64,000 nt of DNA, taken from Tuwongella immobilis (GTDB lineage Bacteria; Planctomycetota; Planctomycetia; Gemmatales; Gemmataceae). Position numbers and translations under genes: made by a program. Shown one piece after another: positions 17,321 through 25,966 of this stretch. The notes under the pieces were generated by a model that ran no database searches, was not told the origin of the DNA, and was given only the letters and a program-made list of their open reading frames with translations. The first letter of the stretch is position 1. The number at the start of each line of letters is the position of its first letter. The stretch spans positions 6,548,920 to 6,612,919 of the forward strand of contig NZ_LR593887.1 in assembly GCF_901538355.1 (NCBI RefSeq), written 5' to 3'.

Positions 17321-18247
17321 TCAATACCGCGATTGCCGACGCAACAACAACGCCACCCAGATCATGCCAGTGATTTGCGCGACCACGGCCACCAGCAGCA
17401 TGAGCATCCCGAAGCGATCCTTGAAGAAGTTGTTGAACAACTCGGGGAAGCTCACCGCATAGTAAATGGCCAGGATGATCGGCGTCACGGCGACGAATCC
17501 GGCGCTAATCACGCTCAGCGAAGTGGCGCTGGCGAAATAGCCGCGAAACTGCTGACGATCGCGGATGGATGTGGCCACGCGATCCAGATAATGCGGCAGA
17601 TCGCCCCCGGTTCGGGAATGCAACGCGATGACCGATGCGACTTGCTCGAAATCGGTCAGTTGCAATTCTTCCGCGACTGCATGAAACGCCACCGGTGGAG
17701 TCAATCCCATGGCGAGTCGTTTGCCACAATTGCGGAACACATCGGAAAGCGGCAACGGGGCATACCCGGCGGCGGTCTCCAAGGCCGCTTCCAAACTCAA
17801 CCCCGCCCGTAGCGAGCGAGCCAACTGCGAGCAGCCATCCGCGAGTTGGTCACGAACGGCGGCCCGATAGCGATTCTGAGCGGCGGCAAATACGGCCAAC
17901 GGCAGCATCGCCCCGAACAGAAAACCCGCCAATGCCCCTTCCACGCGACGCGTCAGCAGGTATCCCACAACCGCCAGCACCGATCCGACGAACAGCACCC
18001 ATTCGATCCCGCCTCGAGCGGTCAGCCCCCAGTTGGTGCCGCGCATCATGCGATCGAATCGGCGATCCAAGCGTTCGGACCAGGATTTCGCCGGTCGCAC
18101 GGCAGCGGCGGCTTCCACCAGCGTCGGTTCATCGGCGACTTCTTCGGTTTCGGCGGGCAACAGCGCGGCCAGCAGCAGATAGCCCAGCACCAGAAAGGCC
18201 ACCACCGACCCGAAAATCAGCAGCAATCCTGTGGATTCGCTTAACAT
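17321..18247 (-). CDS. tadB: Tad pilus inner-membrane platform protein TadB
   Basis: A 308-aa protein with an N-terminal membrane helix (LLLIFGSVVAFLVLGYLLLAA), a pair of helices near residues 80-125, and the T2SSF domain (LADGCSQLARSLRAGLSLEAALETAA). That domain ends in HSRTGGDLPHYLDRVATSIRDR, and two final membrane helices follow. It starts 4 bases after the cpaF stop, so the two genes are translationally close and surely in one operon. Confidence 0.88.
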   Translation of the reverse strand: MLSESTGLLLIFGSVVAFLVLGYLLLAALLPAETEEVADEPTLVEAAAAVRPAKSWSERLDRRFDRMMRGTNWGLTARGGIEWVLFVGSVLAVVGYLLTRRVEGALAGFLFGAMLPLAVFAAAQNRYRAAVRDQLADGCSQLARSLRAGLSLEAALETAAGYAPLPLSDVFRNCGKRLAMGLTPPVAFHAVAEELQLTDFEQVASVIALHSRTGGDLPHYLDRVATSIRDRQQFRGYFASATSLSVISAGFVAVTPIILAIYYAVSFPELFNNFFKDRFGMLMLLVAVVAQITGMIWVALLLRRQSRY

Positions 18248-18250
18248 GGG

Positions 18251-19600
18251 TCAGTTACTCCCTTCCGGATTCCAGCCGGCGGATTCGATGCGCGGCAGGA
18301 AATCGCTTTCCGGCAGATCCATCCCCGCCGCCGAAAATCGCTTCAGCAAGCGTGGCACCTTCCCGGTAATCTCGAAGTGGCCGATGGCGCGGCCATCGCT
18401 GACGCCGGTTTGCACGAAGCGGAATAGATCCTGCATGCGATACTTTTGCGACTTGTTGGAATAGCCGACCAGTTCGGTGATCCGCGTGACTTTGCGATCG
18501 CCGCCGGTGAGCCGCGAGACATGCACGATGAGCGAAATCGCCCCCGCAATGTAGCCGCGCATCACCGCCACCGGCAACTCCACGCCGGCCATGCCGACCA
18601 TCATCTCCAGTCGAGCGAGCGCATCGCGGGTGTCGTTGGCATGCACCGTGGTCAGCGAGCCATCGTGCCCGGTGTTCATCGCCTGGAGCATGTCCATGGC
18701 TTCCACGCCACGACATTCGCCGACGATGATGCGATCGGGCCGCATCCGCAGGGCGTTTCGTAGCAATTGCCGCTGGGTGATTTCGCCTTGCCCTTCGAGA
18801 TTGGCAGGGCGAGTCTCCATTCGCACCACGTGCGCCTGGCGAAGCTGCAATTCGAGCGTATCTTCGATGGTGACGACGCGCTCGGTGGGGCCGATGAATT
18901 CCGATGCCGCGTTCAGCAATGTGGTCTTGCCCGCGCCACCGCCCCCGGAGATGAGGATATTGGTGCGTGATGCCACCGCCGCGGTCAGAAATTGCAACAT
19001 GGTCGGCGTGATGCTGCCCGTGTTGAGGAGCTTCTGGGCAGAAAGTCCTTTGCCGAATCGGCGAATGGACAGCACCGGCCCTTCGGAAGCGAGCGGGCGA
19101 ATCACCGCATTCACCCGAGAGCCATCCGGCAGCCGAGCATCGACCATCGGCGAACTTTCGTCGATTCGCCGCCCCACCCGCGAGGCGATCCGCTGCACCA
19201 ATCGCATCAGGTGCGATTCATTGGCAAAGCGAATCATCGTCGGTTGCAGGGTGCCGTTGCGCTCGACATACACTTTATCGGGGCCATTGGCGAGAATTTC
19301 CGTCACGAGCGGATCTTGCATCAACGGCTCAAGCGGCCCGAGTCCGAACACCTCGTCGATGAGTTCGGTTCGCAGCCGATCGCGGTTCATCGAGCTTAGC
19401 GAGACGTGCATGTCTTCGGCCAAGCGATCGCACAATTCGGTGACTTCGCGATGCACCCGCTCACGCGGCCAGAGTGCCAGCCGCGAGGGATCCACCGCTT
19501 CCGCCAAGGTGCGATGGGCTTCTTCTTTCAATCGCTGGTATTCCGACTCCGGCGTCGTTTCCAGCATCGCGGTACTGCGAGGCTTCCACATGGGTACCAT
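18251..19600 (-). CDS. cpaF: Tad pilus assembly ATPase (CpaF/TadA)
   Basis: A secretion-type hexameric ATPase that powers pilin assembly from the cytoplasm. The start ATG at 19600 is one of several (19648, 19591 and 19567 are alternatives); the first residues are not conserved. The 449-aa product has the N-terminal all-alpha domain (LIDEVFGLGPLEPLMQD). The ATPase core has Walker A SGGGGAGKTTLLNA (about residue 220-233), an Asp box ERVVTIEDTLELQL, Walker B region RPDRIIVGECRGVEAMDML, and the His box NTGHDGSLTTVHAN. All key residues look intact. It is the third of the assembly genes after cpaA and cpaB, 78 bases from the latter. Confidence 0.94.
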   Translation of the reverse strand: MVPMWKPRSTAMLETTPESEYQRLKEEAHRTLAEAVDPSRLALWPRERVHREVTELCDRLAEDMHVSLSSMNRDRLRTELIDEVFGLGPLEPLMQDPLVTEILANGPDKVYVERNGTLQPTMIRFANESHLMRLVQRIASRVGRRIDESSPMVDARLPDGSRVNAVIRPLASEGPVLSIRRFGKGLSAQKLLNTGSITPTMLQFLTAAVASRTNILISGGGGAGKTTLLNAASEFIGPTERVVTIEDTLELQLRQAHVVRMETRPANLEGQGEITQRQLLRNALRMRPDRIIVGECRGVEAMDMLQAMNTGHDGSLTTVHANDTRDALARLEMMVGMAGVELPVAVMRGYIAGAISLIVHVSRLTGGDRKVTRITELVGYSNKSQKYRMQDLFRFVQTGVSDGRAIGHFEITGKVPRLLKRFSAAGMDLPESDFLPRIESAGWNPEGSN

Positions 19601-19677
19601 CCTGGATCGGTTGCTCGGGGAAACAACGGCGATGCCCGGTCGAGTCATTTCAACCGGACATCGCCCACCCGCAAGAA

Positions 19678-20802
19678 TTACAGTTTCTTCGGCGCGGCCG
19701 GTGCCGACTTCGGTCCAATCGGCGAAACGACCGGCGACGGCCGAGGCTTGGCAGCCTTGTCGTCATCCGCCTTGGGCTTATCCGGAAGCGGTTGGAAGGT
19801 GTATTGCGGCCGCTCTTGCGACACCGGGGTCATCGCCGGGGCAAATTTCTGCTCGCCACTGCGTGACACCCCCGTGAACACTTCGACGGTGCGGGCCGGC
19901 GGCATCATCACCGGCACGGGCAACGGCTCCAGGGCGAAAATGTCCATCAATTCCGAATTGCCGATCACCAGCGAACCTTGTTGATAGGCTTGCAGACGGG
20001 CCAATTCCCGCTGATGGGCTTCGGACTTGGCATCGGGGAAGCTCAGCGACACGACATCGGCGGGTTCTTTGAGTTCGTCGCGTTGTTGCTTCAAACGGGT
20101 CTGTTCGTCTTTGCTCACCGTCACCAGCGACAGTTTGCCGACGGTCTGAGCATATTCCAGCATCGCCGCCCGGAACGGATTCACCGCCAGCGTGTGATAG
20201 ACCGGCTCATCTTTGGCCAACGGGGCATACACCGGCCAAAGCGAATTCCGCTTGGACACCACGAGGGCCGCCTTGGCCAGCAGCGCGGTGCGAATCGCCG
20301 AATCGCCCTTGTCACTGCGACCCACAACGCTGGTCACATAGACATCAACCCAATCGCCGACGGCGATCTGGCCCCCTTCGGCCATATTCACATCGATGCC
20401 AAGGTTGATCGCCTTGGTTCCCGGCGGCAGACGTTCGGCCAGCGGTTCGGGCTTGCGCATGGCATCGAGATCGGACAATTTCAACGGCCGATCGGCGGGA
20501 ATATCCCCAGCGGCATAACGCAGATAAGCCGCCTGAATGGAAGGCGGCAGATATTGCGCTCGGTTGGCTTCGTAATCTTTGACTTCGTCCACTCGCAGAG
20601 GACGCAGCGCCAAGTCGGGCGGGAAGAACACGTCGCCCTTGAAGAAGGTCCGCGACGCCACCAGGACCAACGGCCCTTGCTGGGGTTCGGCTTTGACCAC
20701 CGGCGCGGGCGGGTTCAACAGGCCGGATTGCCGCACAAACACGGCGACGGCCAATCCCACCAAAACAGCTAGCGTAATCACTAGCAGCAGGCTCGCTCTC
20801 AT
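19678..20802 (-). CDS. cpaB: Tad pilus assembly protein CpaB
   Basis: The ATG at 20802 follows GGGAGATCAAGG; the frame extends to 20958 but without a sensible N-terminus. The 374-aa protein begins with a membrane helix (MRASLLLVITLAVLVGLAVA). A SAF-like domain follows (about residues 45-115: LVASRTFFKGDVFFPPDLAL, then the RAQYLPPS region). Then comes the RcpC/CpaB domain with GTKAINLGIDVNMAEGGQIAVGDWVDV. The C-terminal 90 residues are Pro/Lys-rich and end in APKKL. CpaB/RcpC is a periplasmic component that contacts the secretin. Confidence 0.88.
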   Translation of the reverse strand: MRASLLLVITLAVLVGLAVAVFVRQSGLLNPPAPVVKAEPQQGPLVLVASRTFFKGDVFFPPDLALRPLRVDEVKDYEANRAQYLPPSIQAAYLRYAAGDIPADRPLKLSDLDAMRKPEPLAERLPPGTKAINLGIDVNMAEGGQIAVGDWVDVYVTSVVGRSDKGDSAIRTALLAKAALVVSKRNSLWPVYAPLAKDEPVYHTLAVNPFRAAMLEYAQTVGKLSLVTVSKDEQTRLKQQRDELKEPADVVSLSFPDAKSEAHQRELARLQAYQQGSLVIGNSELMDIFALEPLPVPVMMPPARTVEVFTGVSRSGEQKFAPAMTPVSQERPQYTFQPLPDKPKADDDKAAKPRPSPVVSPIGPKSAPAAPKKL

Positions 20803-20996
20803 CCTTGATCTCCCAAACGGGTTTGTGGAGGATCCTTCGCCCACGGAAAAATCCCGCGAGACGATTCCACATCGCTCAGAAGCTAATTCGGATGATTGTG
20901 CCGCGCCGATTGGCACCATGCGAGCAGATTCTACCGGCTTGCAGCCGCAACAGGCCATACACCCATCACAGCCCGCACAACCGGCACGATCGAATC

Positions 20997-21626
20997 TTAT
21001 TCCTTGGGCGAGACCATTCCCTGTGGCGATTCCGGCGGGGGAAACCAGCGTTTGAAATCTTCTGCCGCCAGTCCGAACAAGGCCAAGAATGTCCCCACCG
21101 CCAACGGTAGCGAAAAGCTCAACCGCTGCCCGCGCTGCTTGAGCGGCACATTCGACGGCCGCGATACCGTCTCGCTCATCTTACCGCTGAAGATTTTACC
21201 AACGGTCTTGCCAATGGCCGTCACCAGCACCACCAAGAATGCCCCGGTCATCGCCACCAGAAAGCCATACGGCCCCAGCCACACGCCGAGCGCCCCGGCC
21301 AGTTTGGCATCGCCGCCACCGGCCACGCCAATGAGCCAGATTCCAAAGAAGATCAGAAAGCCGGTGAAGAATCCCGCGATGGCAAACAGGAACGCATCGC
21401 CCAGCCCGGTCAACCACCCGCCCGGCTCCAGCGTCCAGACCATCCCGCCCAGACTCCCCAGCCACGCACCGCGCATGAGCGTCACCACCAGGCCGAGCGC
21501 CAGCAGCCCCACCGAGATCCACTTGGGAATCCGAAACGTGCGCATGTCAATGACCGCCGCCGCGACCAACGGCCCCAGCAGCAGGATGCCAAAGAGAACC
21601 GCAAACCATTCATTGGGGAAGAACAC
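20997..21626 (-). CDS. cpaA: Prepilin peptidase, CpaA/TadV type (A24 family)
   Basis: The GTG at 21626 is preferred because GGAGGAG sits 5 bases before it and the first membrane helix follows at once. The longer frame to 21728 would start inside a terminator hairpin. The 209-aa polytopic membrane enzyme carries both catalytic aspartates of the A24 aspartic peptidases, in AAVIDMRTFRIPKW and in GVAGGGDAKLAGA (GxGD motif). It removes the leader of the pilin at the inner membrane. Its neighbours are the pilin gene (upstream) and cpaB (downstream). Confidence 0.9.
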   Translation of the reverse strand: MFFPNEWFAVLFGILLLGPLVAAAVIDMRTFRIPKWISVGLLALGLVVTLMRGAWLGSLGGMVWTLEPGGWLTGLGDAFLFAIAGFFTGFLIFFGIWLIGVAGGGDAKLAGALGVWLGPYGFLVAMTGAFLVVLVTAIGKTVGKIFSGKMSETVSRPSNVPLKQRGQRLSFSLPLAVGTFLALFGLAAEDFKRWFPPPESPQGMVSPKE

Positions 21627-21707
21627 GCCAACTCCTCCGCGCGACCGAGAAAGCCCCACGCCGCCAGCATGCTCCAGAATGCCCAAACGAACAACCCCAA
21701 ACGCCGA

Positions 21708-21742
21708 AAGGCCAACCTCCCTGCGCATAGGAGGCTGGCCTT
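21708..21742 (-). terminator. Terminator/attenuator between pilin gene and cpaA
   Basis: On the minus strand AAGGCCAGCCTCC pairs with GGAGGTTGGCCTT (one wobble pair), followed by a T/G-rich stretch (TTTCGGCGTTTGGGG). It lies 26 bases after the pilin stop and before the cpaA start. It would allow high pilin and lower assembly-gene expression from one promoter. Confidence 0.65.
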
Positions 21743-21768
21743 CTGGGGACTAAGCGAACGAATCAAAC

Positions 21769-22116
21769 TCACGGATTAGGTGTCACATAAACGTTCGCAG
21801 CAACAATCACACCACCGGCTGCTGCATCGACTTTGCCCAGAGTCAGATATTCGGTATTCGCGCTAAGTTGGCCATAACCATCGACCGAGGCGATCGTCGA
21901 GTCCGGCCCAAGCACATCCAACCCATCAAATTTCAGACCACCCACTTGCGAGTGGATAATGTTTCCAATGGTAAGCAGGCTTGCAGACAGTTGGTTGCGG
22001 AAACCAACGAATGCTGGCACCAGGCCGAGCAATAAAATGGATGCGATCAGCAAAAATTCGGTCGTAATCACGGCACCTTGATCATCCGCCCAAAAACGAT
22101 TCATCAACTTTTTCAT
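21769..22116 (-). CDS. Flp/Tad-type pilin
   Basis: A 115-aa protein at the head of the Tad locus. The leader is short and charged (MKKLMNRFWADDQG), then AVITTEFLLIASILLLGLVPAF forms a hydrophobic helix, the architecture of Flp or TadE-like prepilins. If cut after Gly14, the conserved glutamate falls at +6 rather than the usual +5, and Phe replaces the usual Tyr after it. At about 100 mature residues it is longer than classical Flp (about 50-60), with a Gly/Asp/Ala-rich C-terminal part. It has a good promoter (22193-22221), a ribosome site AGAGGTGG and its own terminator. Confidence 0.8.
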   Translation of the reverse strand: MKKLMNRFWADDQGAVITTEFLLIASILLLGLVPAFVGFRNQLSASLLTIGNIIHSQVGGLKFDGLDVLGPDSTIASVDGYGQLSANTEYLTLGKVDAAAGGVIVAANVYVTPNP

Positions 22117-22150
22117 GATCCACCTCTTGAATGACGAAGCCCTGTTCCCG

Positions 22151-22185
22151 TGAGATGCGATGTTTTGCCCAAACTCACCATCTCA
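22151..22185 (-). promoter_or_regulatory. Hairpin in the pilin mRNA leader
   Basis: TGAGATG (22151-22157) and CATCTCA (22179-22185) form a perfect 7-base stem with a 21-base loop. It covers the predicted 5' end of the pilin transcript, about 35 bases before the start codon. It could stabilise the mRNA or serve as an operator; this is only a suggestion. Confidence 0.35.
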
Positions 22186-22192
22186 TGCTGAA

Positions 22193-22221
22193 GATATACC
22201 CTCGCCAAACTAACAAGTCAA
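22193..22221 (-). promoter_or_regulatory. Sigma70-type promoter of the Tad pilin gene
   Basis: On the minus strand TTGACT (22221-22216), a 17-base spacer, then TATATC (22198-22193). The predicted start near 22186 gives a leader of about 70 bases before the ATG at 22116. Confidence 0.55.
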
Positions 22222-22293
22222 AGAAAAAACCCCTATTTAACTCAGACAACCAAGAATTTCCAGACTTCCCATTTTAACAACCAGCGTGGATGT

Positions 22294-22331
22294 AAAAAAA
22301 CCACCTAGCCCTCGTGTTGAAGACTAGGTGG
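22294..22331 (-). terminator. Terminator after the large beta-helix protein gene
   Basis: CCACCTAG and CTAGGTGG (22324-22331 and 22301-22308) form an 8-base stem. On the minus strand it is followed by seven T. It lies 29 bases after the stop codon and separates this gene from the pilin promoter. Confidence 0.8.
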
Positions 22332-22360
22332 CTGGCGAAGCTTGGACTTGATTTAGTGAC

Positions 22361-25300
22361 TTAGGCAATCGTCACGCCAGGAACGGTGATCCCTGCACCA
22401 AGGCTAGATACATCCAAAGGAGGGTTGCCAACCGCTGGAGTCAACGTACCATTTGCGAAATTAAATCCGGTAACCCGAAGATCGTTGGTAGCCAGATCCG
22501 AAGGTTGAACAACGTACAGGAAAGTCAACGTCCCCGTTCCGTTGCCCGAAGAGTAAGTCGCGATTCCACCGTTGCTAAGCACCAATCGGGGTGTCCCCGA
22601 GGCCAGCATCGTTGCAGAAAAGCTCACTCGAATCCGAATAGTTTGCCCGTCTTGGTAGGTTCCGATCGGAGTAAATGGTCCGCGAGAAACCCCAGTCACA
22701 AGCGTCCCTGGAGCATTGATCGAGACGCCCTGAAGCGTTACAGGCTCAAAGGTGGTGGTTGCTGCATTTCCAGTCAATACAGAAACCAGTTGACCACCCG
22801 ACACCGATAGCCCCAAAACTCGAATATTCGAAACATTCAATGGAGCAACAACGGTGTAGTTGAAGGTTAGCGATCCAGTGCCCAAGCCACTCACAAGGGA
22901 CGCTGTCGCATCGGGGGTGTTATCTCCATTGAAATCCAAAAGCAATCCAACCGTGCCTGCAGTCAACTGAACTGTTTCATTAAAAGTAACACGAATACGA
23001 AGTTGTTGATTGTTGACATACGTACCCAGCGGCGATGTCACACTCACTCCGGTAACGCTCGGTCCGGGGATTCCGACCACGACGCCCGTGAACGCCGTTG
23101 GGAACAATCCAGAGTTCGTCACAACCGATTCACCCGCGAGATTGGTGATCGAACCACCATTCAACGCAAGCCCCGTAACCGTCAATGGATCTTGAGATTG
23201 TGAAGCCAACAAAACCCGATACACAAATCGCAACGTGTTCGTTCCACTTCCAGAAACGTAAGTCGCATTCCCCTGAAGTGTAGTAAGCACAGGAGACCCA
23301 ATTAAGAAGACCGAAGACGAGAATCCGACATCAATGTAAATGTCGCTTCCTGGGCCATACAATCCCATACCAGCCGGTGTTGTGATTGACTGAATCACAG
23401 GTGCGCCAGCAACAATCGAAATATTGGTGGTGTCGGCAAGTGATCCCGTTGTCCCCGGTGCTGGCAAAGTCAGATTCGCAGATTGAGCTGGTGTTGCGGC
23501 CCCTCGGATAAAGACACCACCGAGAAGAATCAGCGACGAACTGGAGTTATAATCGAGCGACGCAGTCGTTTGTCCCAAATCAACTGCATACTCAAATGTC
23601 AACGTGTTGGTACCACTCCCAGACGTATAAATGGCTGTCGCACCATTGTTCAGCGCCAATCGAGGAACCGAAGTCACATTAACCCGTTCGCTGAAACGGA
23701 CCTGGATCTGGAACTTATCACCCGGCACGTAGCTTTCATTTGTCGGCGAAGAGGTCACGAACAGGACGGACGGCACTTCGGCGGAGTCGATGTTGGCGAG
23801 TTGGAAGCCGTCGCTGTAGTCGGCCCAGAGTTGGACGGTGTTGAACTCGGTGGCGTGGCCTTGTTGCAATTCCAAGGCACCGATTGGACTGCCGACATTG
23901 AAATTGCCGGTTGCGGGGCCAGCGGCGTCGATCAGCGTGAACTTCCCGCCGGCGGTGGGGACGTGCGTGCCAGCGAGGCCGACCTTGGCGCCGTCCGCAA
24001 TCGTCAGCGAGCCGGACACCGTCACCGGGGAGAACTTGCCGTCTGTGCCGAGGTCGATGGCGAAATTCGACATCGCGCCGAACGACAGATCGCCATCAAT
24101 CACCGCAGCGGCCTTCACTTCCAACTTGCCGCCCACCGAAACATTGCCGACGATCGATTGATCGGTGGCGAGCGTCAATTCCGTGCCATCAGCGGCTTCG
24201 ATACCGCCCGAAACGAAATTACCCAGGCCCAGCACCAAGCCACCAGTCGAGTTGGCATTCTTCGAGATCAGAATGCCCGTACCGCTACCATCCGGGGTAA
24301 TCGTGTTCCCGGTCACCGTGTGGCCGCTGGCCCAAATTTCCAGGGCCGCGTAGCTCGTGGTTCCCGTAAAGTCATTGTCGGTGATGCTTCCGCCGCTCGA
24401 TTCCAAGCCCAGCAGCGTGCCGCCACCCACGGAACCAGCAAACGTGTTGCTCGAAATCACGACGTTGCTCGTCGCGTTCGCCATGCCAAGGCTGGCTGCC
24501 CCGTTGATGTAGACCAACGGTCCAGTGGTTGTACCTTGGAAGAGATTTCCCGACACGGTCAGATTGTCGACATCGCCTTCGGTTTCCAGCGCTTCATCGC
24601 CGTTGGCCGTGACGATGTTATTCAGCACGGAGATGCCTTGAACATTGGCATTCAGGTAGATGCCTTGCTTGCCCACACCAGGATTCACCGTGAAGCCATC
24701 CAACGTCGCGCCATCGGCGGTCGTGAAGAAGGTCACTTTCCCTTCGATGATGCTGGCGTTGCTCGGTGCCCCTTGGAGTGTGACATCGGCCTTCACGCCA
24801 ATATCGCCCTTGAAGGTTCCCGCCGTCGCCAAAATCACCGAGTTCGCGGGAGCTCCCGCCGCCAAGTTGATCAGCGAATTGGAGATCGTCCCGGTCGTTT
24901 GACCTTGGACGTATGCTGCGCGATCGAAGGTGTTGTCGGCGATCAGATCCGCAAGCGATTGACTGATATTCTGGGTGAAGAGGTGCCCGGTCGCAACACT
25001 CAAGCCATCGCTATTGAATATGTTGCCCGTGATCGTCGTTCCCGGTCGGCGAACGCGGAGGCTAGTTCCAAAGCGGGTGGTCGTGCCATCAAACGTATTG
25101 CCACTGATCGTGGAGTTCGAGACATCCAACGTTACTAGGTTGTTGCCTTGCTCTTGATTGCTGGCATTCAACCCGCCAGCCGTACCGGAGATCACGTTGT
25201 TCGTGAACGTCACATTCGTGGCCTTCGCGTCCACGGCGCCACCACCGTCGCCCATCACCACCAATTGGCGAGGCACGTTTGCTTCGGTAAATTGGGTCCC

Positions 25301-25966
25301 GAATCCGGACCCGCCAGCCTTCGCACCGACGAATGTCGTCCCGCTGAATTCATTTCCCGTGATGACGAAGTTGCTGATGGCCAGGCCAAACTCGGTGACT
25401 AGGCCCGCTTCGCCGCCGGCGCGGATTTCGTTGTCTTCAATCGTCGCATTGCTATGCGATCCCGTGAAGTACACCGCGGCTCGTTCCAGTCCGGGGCTGT
25501 TGTTGTCCGTGCCAATGATCGTGAAGCCTTTGCCCACTCCCCCGATCGTCACCCCGCTGGAGCCGGGGTTGACGTTGATCGTGTTGAGGTTGGCCAAGCC
25601 TTGAATCGTCGTGGTGGCTCTGCCGTTCACGGAAAGCAGCGACAGATTCTTCGGAATCGTGATCGCTTCGGTATACGTGCCATCATTGACGATCACCGTG
25701 CCACCCACGCTCACCTTATCGATGGCAGCTTGGATGGTCGCAAATGCATCGGTGCCAAACGCGGTGGCGGGACCGGCGGCATCCGGATCCGCGCCCGGCG
25801 TCGTCCCCACCCAATCATCATCGACGTAGACCAACATGGCCGGAACGCTTCGGTCTTCGAGTGTTTCGAGTTTGCCGACGAGGGGGGCTTGGCGGCGCGG
25901 TTGTTGCGTCGATTGCGATTGTGAAACGCGAGCCAGCCAACGACGAATCAGCGATTGAGACCACAT
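22361..25966 (-). CDS. Giant LEDR-motif surface protein: beta-helix plus Ig-like repeats
   Basis: A 1201-aa predicted surface protein. The N-terminus has LETLEDRSVPAML (residues 33-45), the same motif as the beta-roll protein at 11198-12796. The next part opens with a DDDW segment and FATIQAAIDKVSVGGTVIVN, the typical start of a pectate-lyase-like right-handed beta-helix, which runs to about residue 600. A small region with LAGTHVPTAGGKFTLIDAAG follows. From about residue 735 to the end there are four related repeats of 105-125 residues, each with a pattern like GTYxxGQxIRIRVSFxxxV, then RLxLxNG, then YxSGxGTxTLTFxYxV. These look like Ig-like surface repeats. An adhesive role is likely but inferred. 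It lies just upstream of the Tad locus. Confidence 0.85.
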   Translation of the reverse strand: MWSQSLIRRWLARVSQSQSTQQPRRQAPLVGKLETLEDRSVPAMLVYVDDDWVGTTPGADPDAAGPATAFGTDAFATIQAAIDKVSVGGTVIVNDGTYTEAITIPKNLSLLSVNGRATTTIQGLANLNTINVNPGSSGVTIGGVGKGFTIIGTDNNSPGLERAAVYFTGSHSNATIEDNEIRAGGEAGLVTEFGLAISNFVITGNEFSGTTFVGAKAGGSGFGTQFTEANVPRQLVVMGDGGGAVDAKATNVTFTNNVISGTAGGLNASNQEQGNNLVTLDVSNSTISGNTFDGTTTRFGTSLRVRRPGTTITGNIFNSDGLSVATGHLFTQNISQSLADLIADNTFDRAAYVQGQTTGTISNSLINLAAGAPANSVILATAGTFKGDIGVKADVTLQGAPSNASIIEGKVTFFTTADGATLDGFTVNPGVGKQGIYLNANVQGISVLNNIVTANGDEALETEGDVDNLTVSGNLFQGTTTGPLVYINGAASLGMANATSNVVISSNTFAGSVGGGTLLGLESSGGSITDNDFTGTTSYAALEIWASGHTVTGNTITPDGSGTGILISKNANSTGGLVLGLGNFVSGGIEAADGTELTLATDQSIVGNVSVGGKLEVKAAAVIDGDLSFGAMSNFAIDLGTDGKFSPVTVSGSLTIADGAKVGLAGTHVPTAGGKFTLIDAAGPATGNFNVGSPIGALELQQGHATEFNTVQLWADYSDGFQLANIDSAEVPSVLFVTSSPTNESYVPGDKFQIQVRFSERVNVTSVPRLALNNGATAIYTSGSGTNTLTFEYAVDLGQTTASLDYNSSSSLILLGGVFIRGAATPAQSANLTLPAPGTTGSLADTTNISIVAGAPVIQSITTPAGMGLYGPGSDIYIDVGFSSSVFLIGSPVLTTLQGNATYVSGSGTNTLRFVYRVLLASQSQDPLTVTGLALNGGSITNLAGESVVTNSGLFPTAFTGVVVGIPGPSVTGVSVTSPLGTYVNNQQLRIRVTFNETVQLTAGTVGLLLDFNGDNTPDATASLVSGLGTGSLTFNYTVVAPLNVSNIRVLGLSVSGGQLVSVLTGNAATTTFEPVTLQGVSINAPGTLVTGVSRGPFTPIGTYQDGQTIRIRVSFSATMLASGTPRLVLSNGGIATYSSGNGTGTLTFLYVVQPSDLATNDLRVTGFNFANGTLTPAVGNPPLDVSSLGAGITVPGVTIA

